Positions 16,511 through 26,853 of a stretch of 64,000 nucleotides of DNA are shown piece by piece. The position numbers and the translations under genes are program-made. This stretch comes from Vibrio astriarenae (GTDB lineage Bacteria; Pseudomonadota; Gammaproteobacteria; Enterobacterales; Vibrionaceae), in the NCBI RefSeq assembly GCF_010587385.1, contig NZ_CP047475.1:1116001-1180000 (forward strand), in the 5' to 3' direction. Positions within the stretch are counted from its first letter, which is position 1; every line of letters starts with the position of its first letter. The notes under the pieces are model-generated. The model worked only from the letters and a program-made list of their open reading frames with translations, made no database searches and was not told where the DNA came from.

Positions 16511-18766
16511 TTATGGCTGGTTAGCGTAGATACAGCCTTGGTATAGAGCATCACCTTCAGCTGAGCCAAATAGTGGGTTCGCAAAGTACGTTGACGCATC
16601 GTTGATGTTCACTGCTTTGTGAATTGAAGAGCGAGCACCTGCTTCTGCACGTAGGATACAGATCTCTTTGTTCTGTAGTTGTTCCCAAAGATCTTGGCCA
16701 GCACCTTCGTCTTGACGAGTTTCAATCATGCTACCTGGGTTAGTGATTGTTCCGTCAGCTTCTACGATGCCGTACTGCTTGATGTACCAATTTTGGTAGT
16801 CAAAGTCAGCTCGGTCAAGCAGCTCTTTGTCGTCTACGTAAGCAGTTAGCATGTCACGAACAGCATATACTGGCTCGTTTGTTGATTGCCATAGGTTGTC
16901 AGCTTCAGTGATCCAGCCTTTAGCAAGCATTGTCGTACCGTAACGGTAGTCATTAACTGCTAGCGTGTAAGTTGCGTCAGCATCAAAGTCAGTACCAGCG
17001 ATTTCAACAATTTCAATACGCTCACCGTCGGTGATCTTGTTGCCTTCGCTGTCTTCAACACGGCCTTGCTTGCTTAGGTCAACCACGTACTTGATAGTAC
17101 CGCCGAAGATGTCGTAGTTAAACGCAGGCATATCAGGGTTGAAAGATACTGTGATGTCACCTTCAACATATTGGTTGAAGTAGCTGTATGACCATTCCAT
17201 GTAGTCTTTTAGCTGCTCACCTTTAATGGATACTGCAACCAGCTCGTTGTCATACATGTATAGGTTTGCACTGTCTTTCTTCTTGTACTCTTGACCGTGG
17301 AATAGGTTAGAGCCATCAGAGAAGATTGCCGCAGCAGACACATCAACTTGAATGCCCTCTGGACCTTTCTCTTCGATATTCATGATTTGAATGTCGTTGA
17401 TCAGTGCAGATAGTGGCGCGTCAGCAAGTTTAGCGTTGTGAATAGTCGTGTACAGACGAAGGCCGTCATTGTTTAACACTTGCTCTTCACCAGTCGCTTC
17501 GTCAGCACCGCCGTTTGCAGAGTTTGTGAAGTTGCCTTTAACTTCGCCAATCAGTTCGTTTGCATCTGCAACTGATTCGTCGTGTACCCATTGCATTTCA
17601 GCTTGTAGTGCAGTGTCCTCTTCGATTTCATCCACTTTTAGGTTTGAAAGCGTTGTATCGACAATTTGCCACTTGCCATTATCGTCTTTCTCAAGCTCGA
17701 TTTCAGCTTTAGCTAGTGCCCAGCCCCAGTTGCCTGGTTCAATGACTTTTACTTTGGTGTGACGGTTTTCTGAATTGTATTCGCCAGAGATTGACTTATC
17801 TTCAAATTCAGCTTCACCAGCTTTTGAAATCTCAAGCATTTCTTTAGTGTAATCAGAGTCTTTTTCAACCTGCTCGATGAAACGAGCATGTTCGTGACCC
17901 ATGAAGATTACGTCAAACTTGTCAGCCAGTTTAGAAGCAATCTTGTGTACACCGTCGCCATTCTCTTTACGACCGTAGTGAAGTGCGCCAATAACCACAT
18001 CTGGATTGTAAACATCGATTACTTCATTGACTGCAGACTCCACAGAAGTGAATTCATCTTTGAAGTCTAGGTTGCGGAAGTTGTCAGGAGACGCTGCTTG
18101 CCAAACTTTAACCCATGATGGCGTCAAACCAACGATTGCTACACGAGCACCATTAAATTCGTACACTTGGTAAGGTGGAAGTAGCGGGATTTCTTGGCCT
18201 TCAGTTTTACATTCCGTGATGTTGTCTTCCCAGATGATGTTTGAAGAGATGATTGATCCCTTGAAGCCTTCTAGGTTACGGAATAGGAACGAGCGCTCGA
18301 AATCAAACTCGTGGTTGCCTGGAACCCATAGGTCGTAATCCATGAAGTTCATCGTTTCGACAACCGGGTGAACAGGTTCACTATTAAATAGTTCTGCTGA
18401 GTTACCTTGAACCGTATCACCAAGGTCAATCATTAGCATGTTCTCAGCATTCGCGCGCTCTTCGTGAAGAAGAGTTGCAATCTTAGTGAAGCCTGCGTTT
18501 ACATCTTCAGCATCAAGCGCATAGTCATATGCCCAGATACGACCGTGCATGTCACCAGTTGCACCGATAGTGATTGTTTGGTTAAACAAATCTGGGTTGT
18601 TCCCACGAACAATCATTGGGCTTTTGTTTTGGAAAGTTTTACAAACTTCCAGTTCTGGTAGATGAACTGGTGGGTTCACTACCGTATTGTTGTCATCACT
18701 GCTATTACAGCCAGCAACTACCAATGCGGCAGCTACAAGCGAAAGTGGTTTTGAAAATTTATACAT
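16511..18766 (-). CDS. Lipoprotein 5'-nucleotidase / UDP-sugar hydrolase-type metallophosphatase
   Basis: This is a 751-residue lipoprotein: its signal peptide ends in the lipobox LVVAGC (Cys about residue 20). The N-terminal metallophosphatase domain has the dimetal motifs GATGDMHGR, DLGDTVQGN, PGNHEFD and MGHEHARF. The C-terminal half fits the 5'-nucleotidase substrate-binding domain (VSAAAIFSDGSNL, LAVNDYRYGTTMLAKG). It is longer than UshA (about 550), with extra sequence in the middle and at the C terminus. It probably degrades external nucleotides at the cell envelope to nucleosides and phosphate. It is a single gene with a long regulated upstream region carrying CRP and LacI-family-like sites. 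The 2',3'-cyclic phosphodiesterase class is the main alternative. Confidence 0.85.
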   Translation of the reverse strand: MYKFSKPLSLVAAALVVAGCNSSDDNNTVVNPPVHLPELEVCKTFQNKSPMIVRGNNPDLFNQTITIGATGDMHGRIWAYDYALDAEDVNAGFTKIATLLHEERANAENMLMIDLGDTVQGNSAELFNSEPVHPVVETMNFMDYDLWVPGNHEFDFERSFLFRNLEGFKGSIISSNIIWEDNITECKTEGQEIPLLPPYQVYEFNGARVAIVGLTPSWVKVWQAASPDNFRNLDFKDEFTSVESAVNEVIDVYNPDVVIGALHYGRKENGDGVHKIASKLADKFDVIFMGHEHARFIEQVEKDSDYTKEMLEISKAGEAEFEDKSISGEYNSENRHTKVKVIEPGNWGWALAKAEIELEKDDNGKWQIVDTTLSNLKVDEIEEDTALQAEMQWVHDESVADANELIGEVKGNFTNSANGGADEATGEEQVLNNDGLRLYTTIHNAKLADAPLSALINDIQIMNIEEKGPEGIQVDVSAAAIFSDGSNLFHGQEYKKKDSANLYMYDNELVAVSIKGEQLKDYMEWSYSYFNQYVEGDITVSFNPDMPAFNYDIFGGTIKYVVDLSKQGRVEDSEGNKITDGERIEIVEIAGTDFDADATYTLAVNDYRYGTTMLAKGWITEADNLWQSTNEPVYAVRDMLTAYVDDKELLDRADFDYQNWYIKQYGIVEADGTITNPGSMIETRQDEGAGQDLWEQLQNKEICILRAEAGARSSIHKAVNINDASTYFANPLFGSAEGDALYQGCIYANQP

Positions 18767-18892
18767 TGTATTAGCGTCTGCTTTAGTAAAAGTCGGCGCT
18801 GACTATACGGATAGAATTTTAGTGTAAAACCCCTAATTAACCTTAAGTGTAACTAAATGTGTATCATGTAAGGGCGGAAACATTTATCGTTT

Positions 18893-18973
18893 GCGTAAAC
18901 GATTGCATGTGTTTTTTTAGTGTTCTAAATTACATTTTCGCAACGGGGTAATCGGTTGCGTAAACGGTTACAC
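18893..18973. promoter_or_regulatory. Cluster of three LacI/PurR-type operator-like sites
   Basis: Three 16-bp sites share the pattern GNAANCGNTTNC typical of LacI-family operators: 18893-18908 (GCGTAAACGATTGCAT), 18946-18961 (GGGTAATCGGTTGCGT) and 18958-18973 (GCGTAAACGGTTACAC). The last two overlap. The first two match 14 of 16 positions of the PurR consensus. They lie 127-207 bp upstream of the nucleotidase start. A purine-responsive regulator fits a nucleotide-scavenging gene, but another LacI-family protein is equally possible. Confidence 0.55.
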
Positions 18974-18984
18974 TGGTCGTTAAT

Positions 18985-19000
18985 TGTGATTCTTATCACA
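18985..19000. promoter_or_regulatory. CRP-cAMP binding site
   Basis: TGTGATTCTTATCACA is a perfect TGTGA-N6-TCACA site. It lies about 220 bp upstream of the 5'-nucleotidase start and next to the LacI-type cluster, suggesting catabolite control of that gene. Confidence 0.7.
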
Positions 19001-19101
19001 CTTAATTGTTGTGTATAAATTTAGCGTTGCAGTGTGATGTGATGCACATTTATTTACATAATTATTATTGTATTTTGCTAATTTAGTGTTGTTTTAGATA
19101 T

Positions 19102-19126
19102 AAAAAAACCCGCTCGAAAGCGGGTT
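19102..19126 (-). terminator. Rho-independent terminator of the yibE/F-like gene
   Basis: AACCCGCT and AGCGGGTT form an 8-bp stem with a CGAA loop (19107-19126). On the minus strand a run of T follows. Confidence 0.85.
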
Positions 19127-19143
19127 AGTAACAATGACTTAGG

Positions 19144-20268
19144 TTAGCGTCGATAGATATAACTGGCGATAGCAACAGAAAATGGGATGGTGAGAATCAA
19201 ACCGATACTTCCAGCAAGCGCGTGAATCATAGCTAATGAGATAGCAGGGATGTTCATAAACTGCATAACGGGCATCTGGAACCCCCACACCATCATAATG
19301 GTTGTTAAGCCACTACCGACAAAAGCAAGCACGAGCGTATTGGTCATGGTACCAAGAATGTCTCTACCAATTCGAATGGTTGCTAAAAGTCTATCCTTTT
19401 CACTCTGTTCTGGATTCGCTTCCCTGAGTTCGTGATAGGAAGAGACCATTGATATAGCGACATCCATCACTGCGCCTAGCGCAGAGATCATAATGGCGAC
19501 AAACAGTAGCCAGCGAATCTGTATTTGGGCGGCACCACCGAGATAGAGAAGGTCTTCTCCTTTCTCGAGATACAGGCCATTCAGTTGTGCCATCTCTCCA
19601 AATAGCTGTGCTGCAACGCCGGCAGCGACAACTCCGGCCAAGGTACCAAGCATTGCTGACAGTGACTTCTTGTTCCATCCAGCGACAAGTAAGAAGTTAA
19701 CAACGATTTTTAGATACATCAGACCCAAAGTAACTAAAACAGGATTTAAGCCAGCGAAAATAGCGGGGATAAGAACACCAATTAGAAGTGCGCCTGTAAA
19801 ATAGAGCGACACCACTGAGTTGAACCCCTGAAACCCAGCGAGCAGTAGAATTAAAGCGATAATGATCCCGAGCATCCAATAAACGGCACCTGCACGATCG
19901 TGATTGAACGGCCAGTAAATAGTGCCTGATGCACGTTCCCTGATGAGAAGGATGAATGAATCTCCTTCTTGCAAATAGACATTATGAAGACGACTTATAC
20001 TGTTTTCGACCTCAACCTGTTCACCTTTCTGCTCTCCCTCATTGATGGTCGCGATGACTCTTTGCCTGCCCGTCACAATACTCGGCACCATAGGGTCAGG
20101 GCGGACTTCTTCGGTGAGTATTGTTTCAGCTGTCGCTTTTACAAATGACTGCTGGTTGTAAGCAGCAGGTCGAAAGCTTTCGCTGACGATGGGTGAGAGA
20201 TAAAGAATCAGTGTTGCAACAACAAGAACTGATATCGGGAACAGATAGCGCTTTATTCGAATGAGCAT
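19144..20268 (-). CDS. YibE/F-family membrane protein
   Basis: This 374-residue protein has an N-terminal membrane anchor (about 10-28), an extracytoplasmic beta-type region (about 45-125), then seven or so hydrophobic segments. The C-terminal part carries the conserved YibE/F block: ISALGAVMDVAISMVSS, RIGRDILGTMTNTLVLAFVG, and a Gly/Pro-rich end. The family is widespread, and its function is not established. A terminator follows the gene, so it is probably transcribed alone. Confidence 0.85.
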   Translation of the reverse strand: MLIRIKRYLFPISVLVVATLILYLSPIVSESFRPAAYNQQSFVKATAETILTEEVRPDPMVPSIVTGRQRVIATINEGEQKGEQVEVENSISRLHNVYLQEGDSFILLIRERASGTIYWPFNHDRAGAVYWMLGIIIALILLLAGFQGFNSVVSLYFTGALLIGVLIPAIFAGLNPVLVTLGLMYLKIVVNFLLVAGWNKKSLSAMLGTLAGVVAAGVAAQLFGEMAQLNGLYLEKGEDLLYLGGAAQIQIRWLLFVAIMISALGAVMDVAISMVSSYHELREANPEQSEKDRLLATIRIGRDILGTMTNTLVLAFVGSGLTTIMMVWGFQMPVMQFMNIPAISLAMIHALAGSIGLILTIPFSVAIASYIYRR

Positions 20269-20654
20269 GATAAAGGGTCAATAATTACAAAGGGGGCATA
20301 TATTAGTCATACAAAAAAATTGTGCAAGTACTGAGCAGCCCTTGAATACTTGGGGTAAAGGAATGATGACTTCGGTTGTTCCCAGTGGGGTGTGTGGATA
20401 CCAGAGCAAGAAGTCATTGGTATATGTTGAAGTCGATTCCCGATGGTTATACCGAACCCAAACGAGTCAATTTGTAAAAAAATTTAAAGTAATGCTGGTG
20501 GGTTCGGTGAGTTATTTTATTGATTTTTAGTAATTTATTAGTAAACCATTAGCTAATGGTCGTTTTATAGTTGCGAGTGAAAGAAAAACTGGGTTTGACC
20601 CCAATTTAAACCTTCTTGTAGTTTATGAGTAGTCGCATTTGATAAGGAAATTTC
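20269..20654. other. Intergenic region between divergent genes
   Basis: About 386 bp separate the divergent yibE/F-like gene and the aspartic-protease-like gene. A 62-codon TTG-started frame on the plus strand lacks a ribosome-binding site and any recognisable product, so I do not call it a gene. The short inverted repeat GGTTT/AAACC near 20592-20612 is the only structure noticed. Confidence 0.4.
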
Positions 20655-21170
20655 ATGAAGAGACGGAGCCTGTTAGTCATACCTTTTTTATGCTTAGGTG
20701 CAAGCCTAGGTGCCCAAGCCTCCCAATGCCCTACCGATGAAATGATCATTATAGGTGAAAAAGAGTTCGTTCACGTTCAAGATTTGAATATGGATTATCG
20801 CGCCCGAATTGATACAGGCGCCACGAGAACTTCGTTACACGCCATGAATATTGAAGTGTTGGACGGGGTAGAAGATCTTGAAGCCAATATAGGTAAGCAA
20901 GTACGTTTTATCACGGCCAATGAAATGGGTGAAAAACATCAGCATCAGGCTGAAATTGTTGCGGTACGAAGTATTAAAAATTCGTTGGGTACCGAAGTGC
21001 GATACAGTATTGCTATGACGATTGAGCGTGCTGAGAAGCCAAAGACGGTTCAGGTTAACCTGCGTGACCGAGGACGGATGGATGACAAAATACTCATAGG
21101 TCGAGATTGGCTCAACTGTGACTATCTCGTGGATGTGAGCCAGAATCCGACGTTGTCTTACGCAGACTAA
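20655..21170 (+). CDS. Exported retropepsin-like protein (putative ATP-dependent zinc protease family)
   Basis: This 171-residue protein has a cleavable signal peptide (KRRSLLVIPFLCLGASLGAQA). The conserved core is YRARIDTGATRTSLHA near residues 53-68, with the DTGA motif of retropepsin-like aspartic proteases, and a later ILIGRDWL. It belongs to the family labelled 'putative ATP-dependent zinc protease' (PF05618), a name not supported by any ATP or zinc motif seen here. AAGG lies upstream of the ATG. A terminator follows directly. Confidence 0.8.
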   Translation: MKRRSLLVIPFLCLGASLGAQASQCPTDEMIIIGEKEFVHVQDLNMDYRARIDTGATRTSLHAMNIEVLDGVEDLEANIGKQVRFITANEMGEKHQHQAEIVAVRSIKNSLGTEVRYSIAMTIERAEKPKTVQVNLRDRGRMDDKILIGRDWLNCDYLVDVSQNPTLSYAD

Positions 21171-21192
21171 TGCGTAGCAGATAACAGAATTG

Positions 21193-21234
21193 AAAAAGGC
21201 GTTGAGATGGTTTCCCCTGTCTCAACGCCTTTTT
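21193..21234. terminator. Bidirectional terminator
   Basis: AAAAAGGCGTTGAGA and its complement form a 15-bp stem around a 12-nt loop, with A and T tracts at the two ends. It serves both the protease-like gene and the convergent cydC. Confidence 0.85.
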
Positions 21235-21276
21235 GTCAACTCACTTATAGAAATTGGCACAAAGAGACCGATCTCA

Positions 21277-23004
21277 TTAAGTGAGCGATTGATTGAGCTG
21301 GAAGTATCGTCCACGGGTCGAAAGCAATTCAGCATGTGTGCCTTGTTCGACAATTTGACCCTCTTCCATCAATAGTATGCTATCCATTTGATCAAGATGG
21401 CTTAGGCGGTGAGTGACAAATACGACGGTTTTGTCGGCAAACTGCTTAGTCATCAGTGCCATGATCTGCTGCTCTGTTTGTTTGTCTAAGCCCTCCGTTG
21501 GTTCATCCAATAGAACGATCGGGGAGGACTTTCTCAACACCGCCCGTGCAATGCTGATACGGCGTTTTTCACCACCGGAGAGCTGGCGACCGCCGTCACC
21601 TAACCAGGCATCAAGTCCCTGGTCTTCAAGTAGTTTTTCCAAGCCAACCTGTGCCAGTGCATGACAAAGCGCAGTGTCGTTGGCATCTGGGTTTGCCATC
21701 AGCAGGTTATCGCGTAGGGTGCCGTTGAGAATATCGACACGTTGGCTTACTACGGTCATCGCATCACGAAGTTGAACTTCGTTCCACTGCGCTAGTATAC
21801 GTCCAGCGATAGAAACAGTACCACTTTGCGGGTCAAAGCTGCGGGTTAGCATTTGCAACAATGTCGATTTACCTGAACCGGTTTTACCGACGATAGCGAT
21901 CTTTTGACCTTGTTTAATAGCGCATGAAACCGTCTCAAGTGCATTGCTTTGGTTGTCGTAACTAAAGCTCACATGTTCAAGCGTAATGTCCAATTCCGGG
22001 CTTAACGAATGGTGATCTTCATTAAACTCAATGCTTGGTGGAGCAAGGATCACATCATTGAGTCTGCGAGCAGAAGTCAGTGTTTGCCCGAGATATAGGA
22101 ACGCGCCAGCAATCGGCATAAGAAGCTCAAAACTGGCTAGCGTCGCAAAGGCCATCATGGCGATGAGAGGATCAGGAGCGTTACCACCGATACCATCAGC
22201 AGAAATCCAAAGAATGAGCACCAGAGCCCAGCCGTTACACAACAGCATCAGCGCCTGTGCTAACCCCGTGAGGTGCGCGTTATATCTTTGATTGGCAAGA
22301 AAGCGCCATTGCGCAGATTCAATCGCTTGACGATAACGACTCTCTGCACCAAACAGTGTCAGTTCACTGTAACCTTGTAGCCAATCTAGGGTCGTAATGC
22401 GCAGATTCGCTTTTTCGTTAGTGAGTGATTCCCCGTTGCGCTTTCCGAGCTTGTAAAACAGTATCGGCCAAACAATGAGCAACACCATCAGAATAGCCCC
22501 CAAGGTGAGGCCTACGGTGACGTCAAACCAGCACAAAAATGCGGTCAATAGAGCAATGCCACACACGCCTACCACCATAGGGCTGATAAGTCGCAGATAA
22601 ACATGGTCCATCGCGTCAACATCTGAAACTAGACGGTTTAGTACGTCAGCATCACGAAAGTCGCTGGCTTTACCCGGGAAAAGTGGAGCAAGTTTTTCAA
22701 AGAAGAACAGACGTAAATCAGTGAGTAGCTTGAATGTCGCGTCATGACTTACGACGCGCTCACCCCAACGACCAGCGGTACGACCCATGGCGAAGCCACG
22801 CACGAACGCGCCCGGTAACATGTAGTTGAAGGTTTCACGGGCAATCGTCAATCCAGCAACGGCTGCGGCAGACAAGAACCAGCCTGAAAGGGTTAATAGG
22901 CCAATGGAAGCGGCTGTCGTGAGCAGTGCGAGGATCATTCCTAGTGTTAGGCCGAACCAATGTTTACGGTATAGAGCGAGGTAAGGTCTAAGTTCACGCA
23001 TCAA
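21277..23004 (-). CDS. cydC: CydC, heterodimeric ABC exporter subunit for cytochrome bd assembly
   Basis: This 575-residue half-ABC exporter has six membrane segments in the first 300 residues, then an ATPase domain with Walker A GKTGSGKSTL, signature LSGGEKRRISIARA, and Walker B IVLLDEPTEGLD. Length and order next to cydD and trxB match the E. coli trxB-cydD-cydC locus. CydDC exports glutathione and cysteine to the periplasm (heme interaction is also reported) and is needed for cytochrome bd maturation. Its start overlaps the end of cydD by 11 bp. Confidence 0.93.
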   Translation of the reverse strand: MMRELRPYLALYRKHWFGLTLGMILALLTTAASIGLLTLSGWFLSAAAVAGLTIARETFNYMLPGAFVRGFAMGRTAGRWGERVVSHDATFKLLTDLRLFFFEKLAPLFPGKASDFRDADVLNRLVSDVDAMDHVYLRLISPMVVGVCGIALLTAFLCWFDVTVGLTLGAILMVLLIVWPILFYKLGKRNGESLTNEKANLRITTLDWLQGYSELTLFGAESRYRQAIESAQWRFLANQRYNAHLTGLAQALMLLCNGWALVLILWISADGIGGNAPDPLIAMMAFATLASFELLMPIAGAFLYLGQTLTSARRLNDVILAPPSIEFNEDHHSLSPELDITLEHVSFSYDNQSNALETVSCAIKQGQKIAIVGKTGSGKSTLLQMLTRSFDPQSGTVSIAGRILAQWNEVQLRDAMTVVSQRVDILNGTLRDNLLMANPDANDTALCHALAQVGLEKLLEDQGLDAWLGDGGRQLSGGEKRRISIARAVLRKSSPIVLLDEPTEGLDKQTEQQIMALMTKQFADKTVVFVTHRLSHLDQMDSILLMEEGQIVEQGTHAELLSTRGRYFQLNQSLT

Positions 23005-24778
23005 GATTCTCCTTATTCGCTAGCGCTAACGCGTTATTTGCCGCCAGTAATTGTTTAAATAGGCCGTCTTGATGTTTGAGCTGCTCAAAATTCCCTTGCT
23101 GGCTGATGCTACCCGTCTCCATCACTAAGATCTGCTCAACGGAAGTGAGTTCTGACAGCTGGTGGGTGATCATGAGAGTGGTCGCGTTTTTAGTGGCGGT
23201 ATCTAGGCCTTGCCAAAGGAGTTTTTCACTGCGTGCATCCAGGCTCGCTGTTGGTTCGTCCAATAGCCAGAACCCTCCGTTTTGAATGATGGCGCGGGCA
23301 ACGGCTAAGCGCTGTGCTTGTCCGACAGAGAGACCAGAAGAGCGGTCTGATATTTGATGGTCTAAGCCGAGTTTGGTAACAAAGTCATCCGCATGCGCTT
23401 GCTCAATGGCTTGGTTTACTTGCTCAAGTTTGGTCTGTTCGTTGCCGAGAGTGATATTGTCTAGAATGCTGCCATGCAGCAACATCGGGTTTTGACCCAC
23501 CCAACTTATGTTGCTGCGCCAAGTCATGATATCAAGCTCACGAAGCTCGATGCCATTAATTTTTAGTGAGCCTTTATATGGTAAGAAACCAAGGATAGCG
23601 TTGACTAAACTGGTTTTGCCAGCGCCACTTGGGCCGACAATCGCGGTACGTTGATTAGCACGCAGTGTGAATGTCACAGAACTCACTAATACTTTACCTT
23701 CAGCGCTGAAAACGGAAAGGTTGTCAGCCTCGATCGTCACATCGCCGTGAGGTAATGGTAGTGAGCCTTGAAGAAGGGCGGTGATATCAGTCTCTAGAAA
23801 TTCAACAATGCTTTCTGCAGCGCCAATGGCTTGCTGCTTGGCATGGTAGAAGGTGCCAAGGTCTCGAAGAGGTTGGTAAAACTCGGGTGCAAGAATCAAG
23901 ATGAACAAGCCAGCAAACAGTGAAACGCCGGCACCATAATGTCCAAAATTGAGCTCACCGATAAAACTAAAACCAAAATAGACCGCAGTGATCGCAATTG
24001 AAATCGAAGTAAAAAACTCGAGTACCGCTGATGATAGAAAGGCAATACGCAAAACATCCATGGTACGCTTGCGGAAAACCTCTGACGCGCCACGCATGAC
24101 ATCTGCTTCATGGGCTGTACGGTTGAAAAGGCGAATGGTACTCATCGCTTGAAGACGGTCATAGAAATGACCAGACAGGCGCTGTAGCGCTTTGAAGTTC
24201 TTGCGGTTAGCATCGGCGGCTTTTCGGCCGACTAGACTCATAAAAATGGGGACGAGTGGCGCGGTAATCAAAAAGATTGCAGCGGCTGCCCAGTTGATAG
24301 GGAATACGACAACAAGAATAATCAGAGGGATAAACACTGACAGTGACATCTGCGGTAAATAACGCGAGAAGAAGTCCTGCATGTCATCGACTTGTTCGAG
24401 TAGTAAGGTGGCCCATGCACCCGCTGGCTTACCTTTGATATAAGCCGGCCCCATCGATTCAAGCTTATCCAGGATCTGCTGGCGAATGACGACGCGTACT
24501 TGCTCACCACAGCGAAACCCTGCGATTTCTCTCGCCCATGCACTGCCTGCTCGTAAAGCGGTAGTAATGACAATACCGATAAAGTGCGGCACAAGTTGAG
24601 CCTTGTCGATTTGCTCGATAATGAGCTGGTGAAGAATGGTAGCAATAAGTGCTGCTTGAGCGAGCAAAATGAAACTTGAGAAAACCCCAAGCCCAATCGC
24701 AGTCAGTAACCAGCGATTTGCTAGCTTACTTTGTTGCTTGAGCCATTTGTTCAAGTTCCGTTGTTTGGTTGTATCCAT
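22994..24778 (-). CDS. cydD: CydD, heterodimeric ABC exporter subunit for cytochrome bd assembly
   Basis: From the ATG at 24778 the protein is 594 residues, close to E. coli CydD (588). A TTG at 24826 would add 16 poorly conserved residues. It has six membrane helices, then Walker A GPSGAGKTSL, signature LSVGQAQRLAVARA, and Walker B FWLLDEPTASLD. It partners CydC in the thiol exporter. A terminator hairpin lies between it and trxB, so it is fed by read-through or by its own promoter just after the hairpin. Confidence 0.93.
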   Translation of the reverse strand: MDTTKQRNLNKWLKQQSKLANRWLLTAIGLGVFSSFILLAQAALIATILHQLIIEQIDKAQLVPHFIGIVITTALRAGSAWAREIAGFRCGEQVRVVIRQQILDKLESMGPAYIKGKPAGAWATLLLEQVDDMQDFFSRYLPQMSLSVFIPLIILVVVFPINWAAAAIFLITAPLVPIFMSLVGRKAADANRKNFKALQRLSGHFYDRLQAMSTIRLFNRTAHEADVMRGASEVFRKRTMDVLRIAFLSSAVLEFFTSISIAITAVYFGFSFIGELNFGHYGAGVSLFAGLFILILAPEFYQPLRDLGTFYHAKQQAIGAAESIVEFLETDITALLQGSLPLPHGDVTIEADNLSVFSAEGKVLVSSVTFTLRANQRTAIVGPSGAGKTSLVNAILGFLPYKGSLKINGIELRELDIMTWRSNISWVGQNPMLLHGSILDNITLGNEQTKLEQVNQAIEQAHADDFVTKLGLDHQISDRSSGLSVGQAQRLAVARAIIQNGGFWLLDEPTASLDARSEKLLWQGLDTATKNATTLMITHQLSELTSVEQILVMETGSISQQGNFEQLKHQDGLFKQLLAANNALALANKENLDA

Positions 24779-24829
24779 TATATGAAGGCTTGTTATTGAT
24801 TTGGATGTAGGGGTAGGAGTATACAAAAG

Positions 24830-24858
24830 AAAGCCCAGCGAGAATACCGCTGGGCTTT
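24830..24858 (-). terminator. Terminator between trxB and cydD
   Basis: AAAGCCCAGCG and CGCTGGGCTTT form an 11-bp stem with a 7-nt loop. On the minus strand it is followed by CTTTTG. A TATACT hexamer follows and may be the -10 of a cydDC promoter. Confidence 0.8.
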
Positions 24859-24889
24859 GTGGTTATCGAACTTTTTAAGCGCTTGGAGT

Positions 24890-26208
<1,319 letters not shown>

Positions 26209-26853
26209 ATGTTTCCCTCTCACACCAATACACTGCACTTGACCTCTTTGAGTCATGATGCGGTGGATCAACTATCACCCTCATTCAACTTATTGCCTCA
26301 CACTGAGCATGCTGATGGCCAATATCGCTTGAGACGTTACTCGGTGATTCGCATTCAGCACGGTGAGGTAGTGGAAACGGATAAGCATGATTTCGTGCAA
26401 ACCGATCAGATAAATCATTTTCAAGGCAATGTTGTTCGACAATTTGAGCCGTTGTTGCCGCAGACGTTGAAGAGTAGTGGGTTTAGAGAAATGTGCGAAC
26501 TGTTCATTGAAACCAATCTGCTCTCAGATGACCAGGAGATCGAGGTGCACCAGATGCGCATCGCTGCGGTCTATGATGAGACTCAAGTCGCACCGGAAGG
26601 CGTGCATCAAGATGGTTTTGATTACATCGCGCTGATCGGAATTGATAGACACAATATTGTCGGAGGCGAGGTGTTGCTCTACCAAGACAATCACGCAGCG
26701 CCTTTCTATCGTAAGGTTTTAGAAAACGGCGAAATTGCCATGCTCGATGACCACAAGCTTTGGCATAACGCGATGCCAATAAGAACAGTCGACCACAACG
26801 AAGAAGGGTATATGGATGTGTTCGTGCTCACTGCGAGGAAGCGTCAATCATGA
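26209..26853 (+). CDS. 2-oxoglutarate/Fe(II) dioxygenase (2OG-Fe_Oxy_2, BsmA/IDO-type)
   Basis: This 214-residue protein carries the iron-binding H-x-D in PEGVHQDGFDY near residue 130, a conserved IVGGEVLLY strand, and a distal His region LDDHKLWHNAMPI supplying the third ligand. These mark the family that includes L-isoleucine dioxygenase and BsmA. Such enzymes hydroxylate free amino acids; the substrate here is unknown. AAGGAG lies 7 nt before the ATG. It overlaps the next gene by 4 bp (ATGA), so the two are translationally coupled. Confidence 0.82.
   Translation: MFPSHTNTLHLTSLSHDAVDQLSPSFNLLPHTEHADGQYRLRRYSVIRIQHGEVVETDKHDFVQTDQINHFQGNVVRQFEPLLPQTLKSSGFREMCELFIETNLLSDDQEIEVHQMRIAAVYDETQVAPEGVHQDGFDYIALIGIDRHNIVGGEVLLYQDNHAAPFYRKVLENGEIAMLDDHKLWHNAMPIRTVDHNEEGYMDVFVLTARKRQS

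Noticed and set aside
20342..20530. 62-codon plus-strand frame between divergent genes
   Set aside because: TTG start, no Shine-Dalgarno, no recognisable composition; treated as non-coding.
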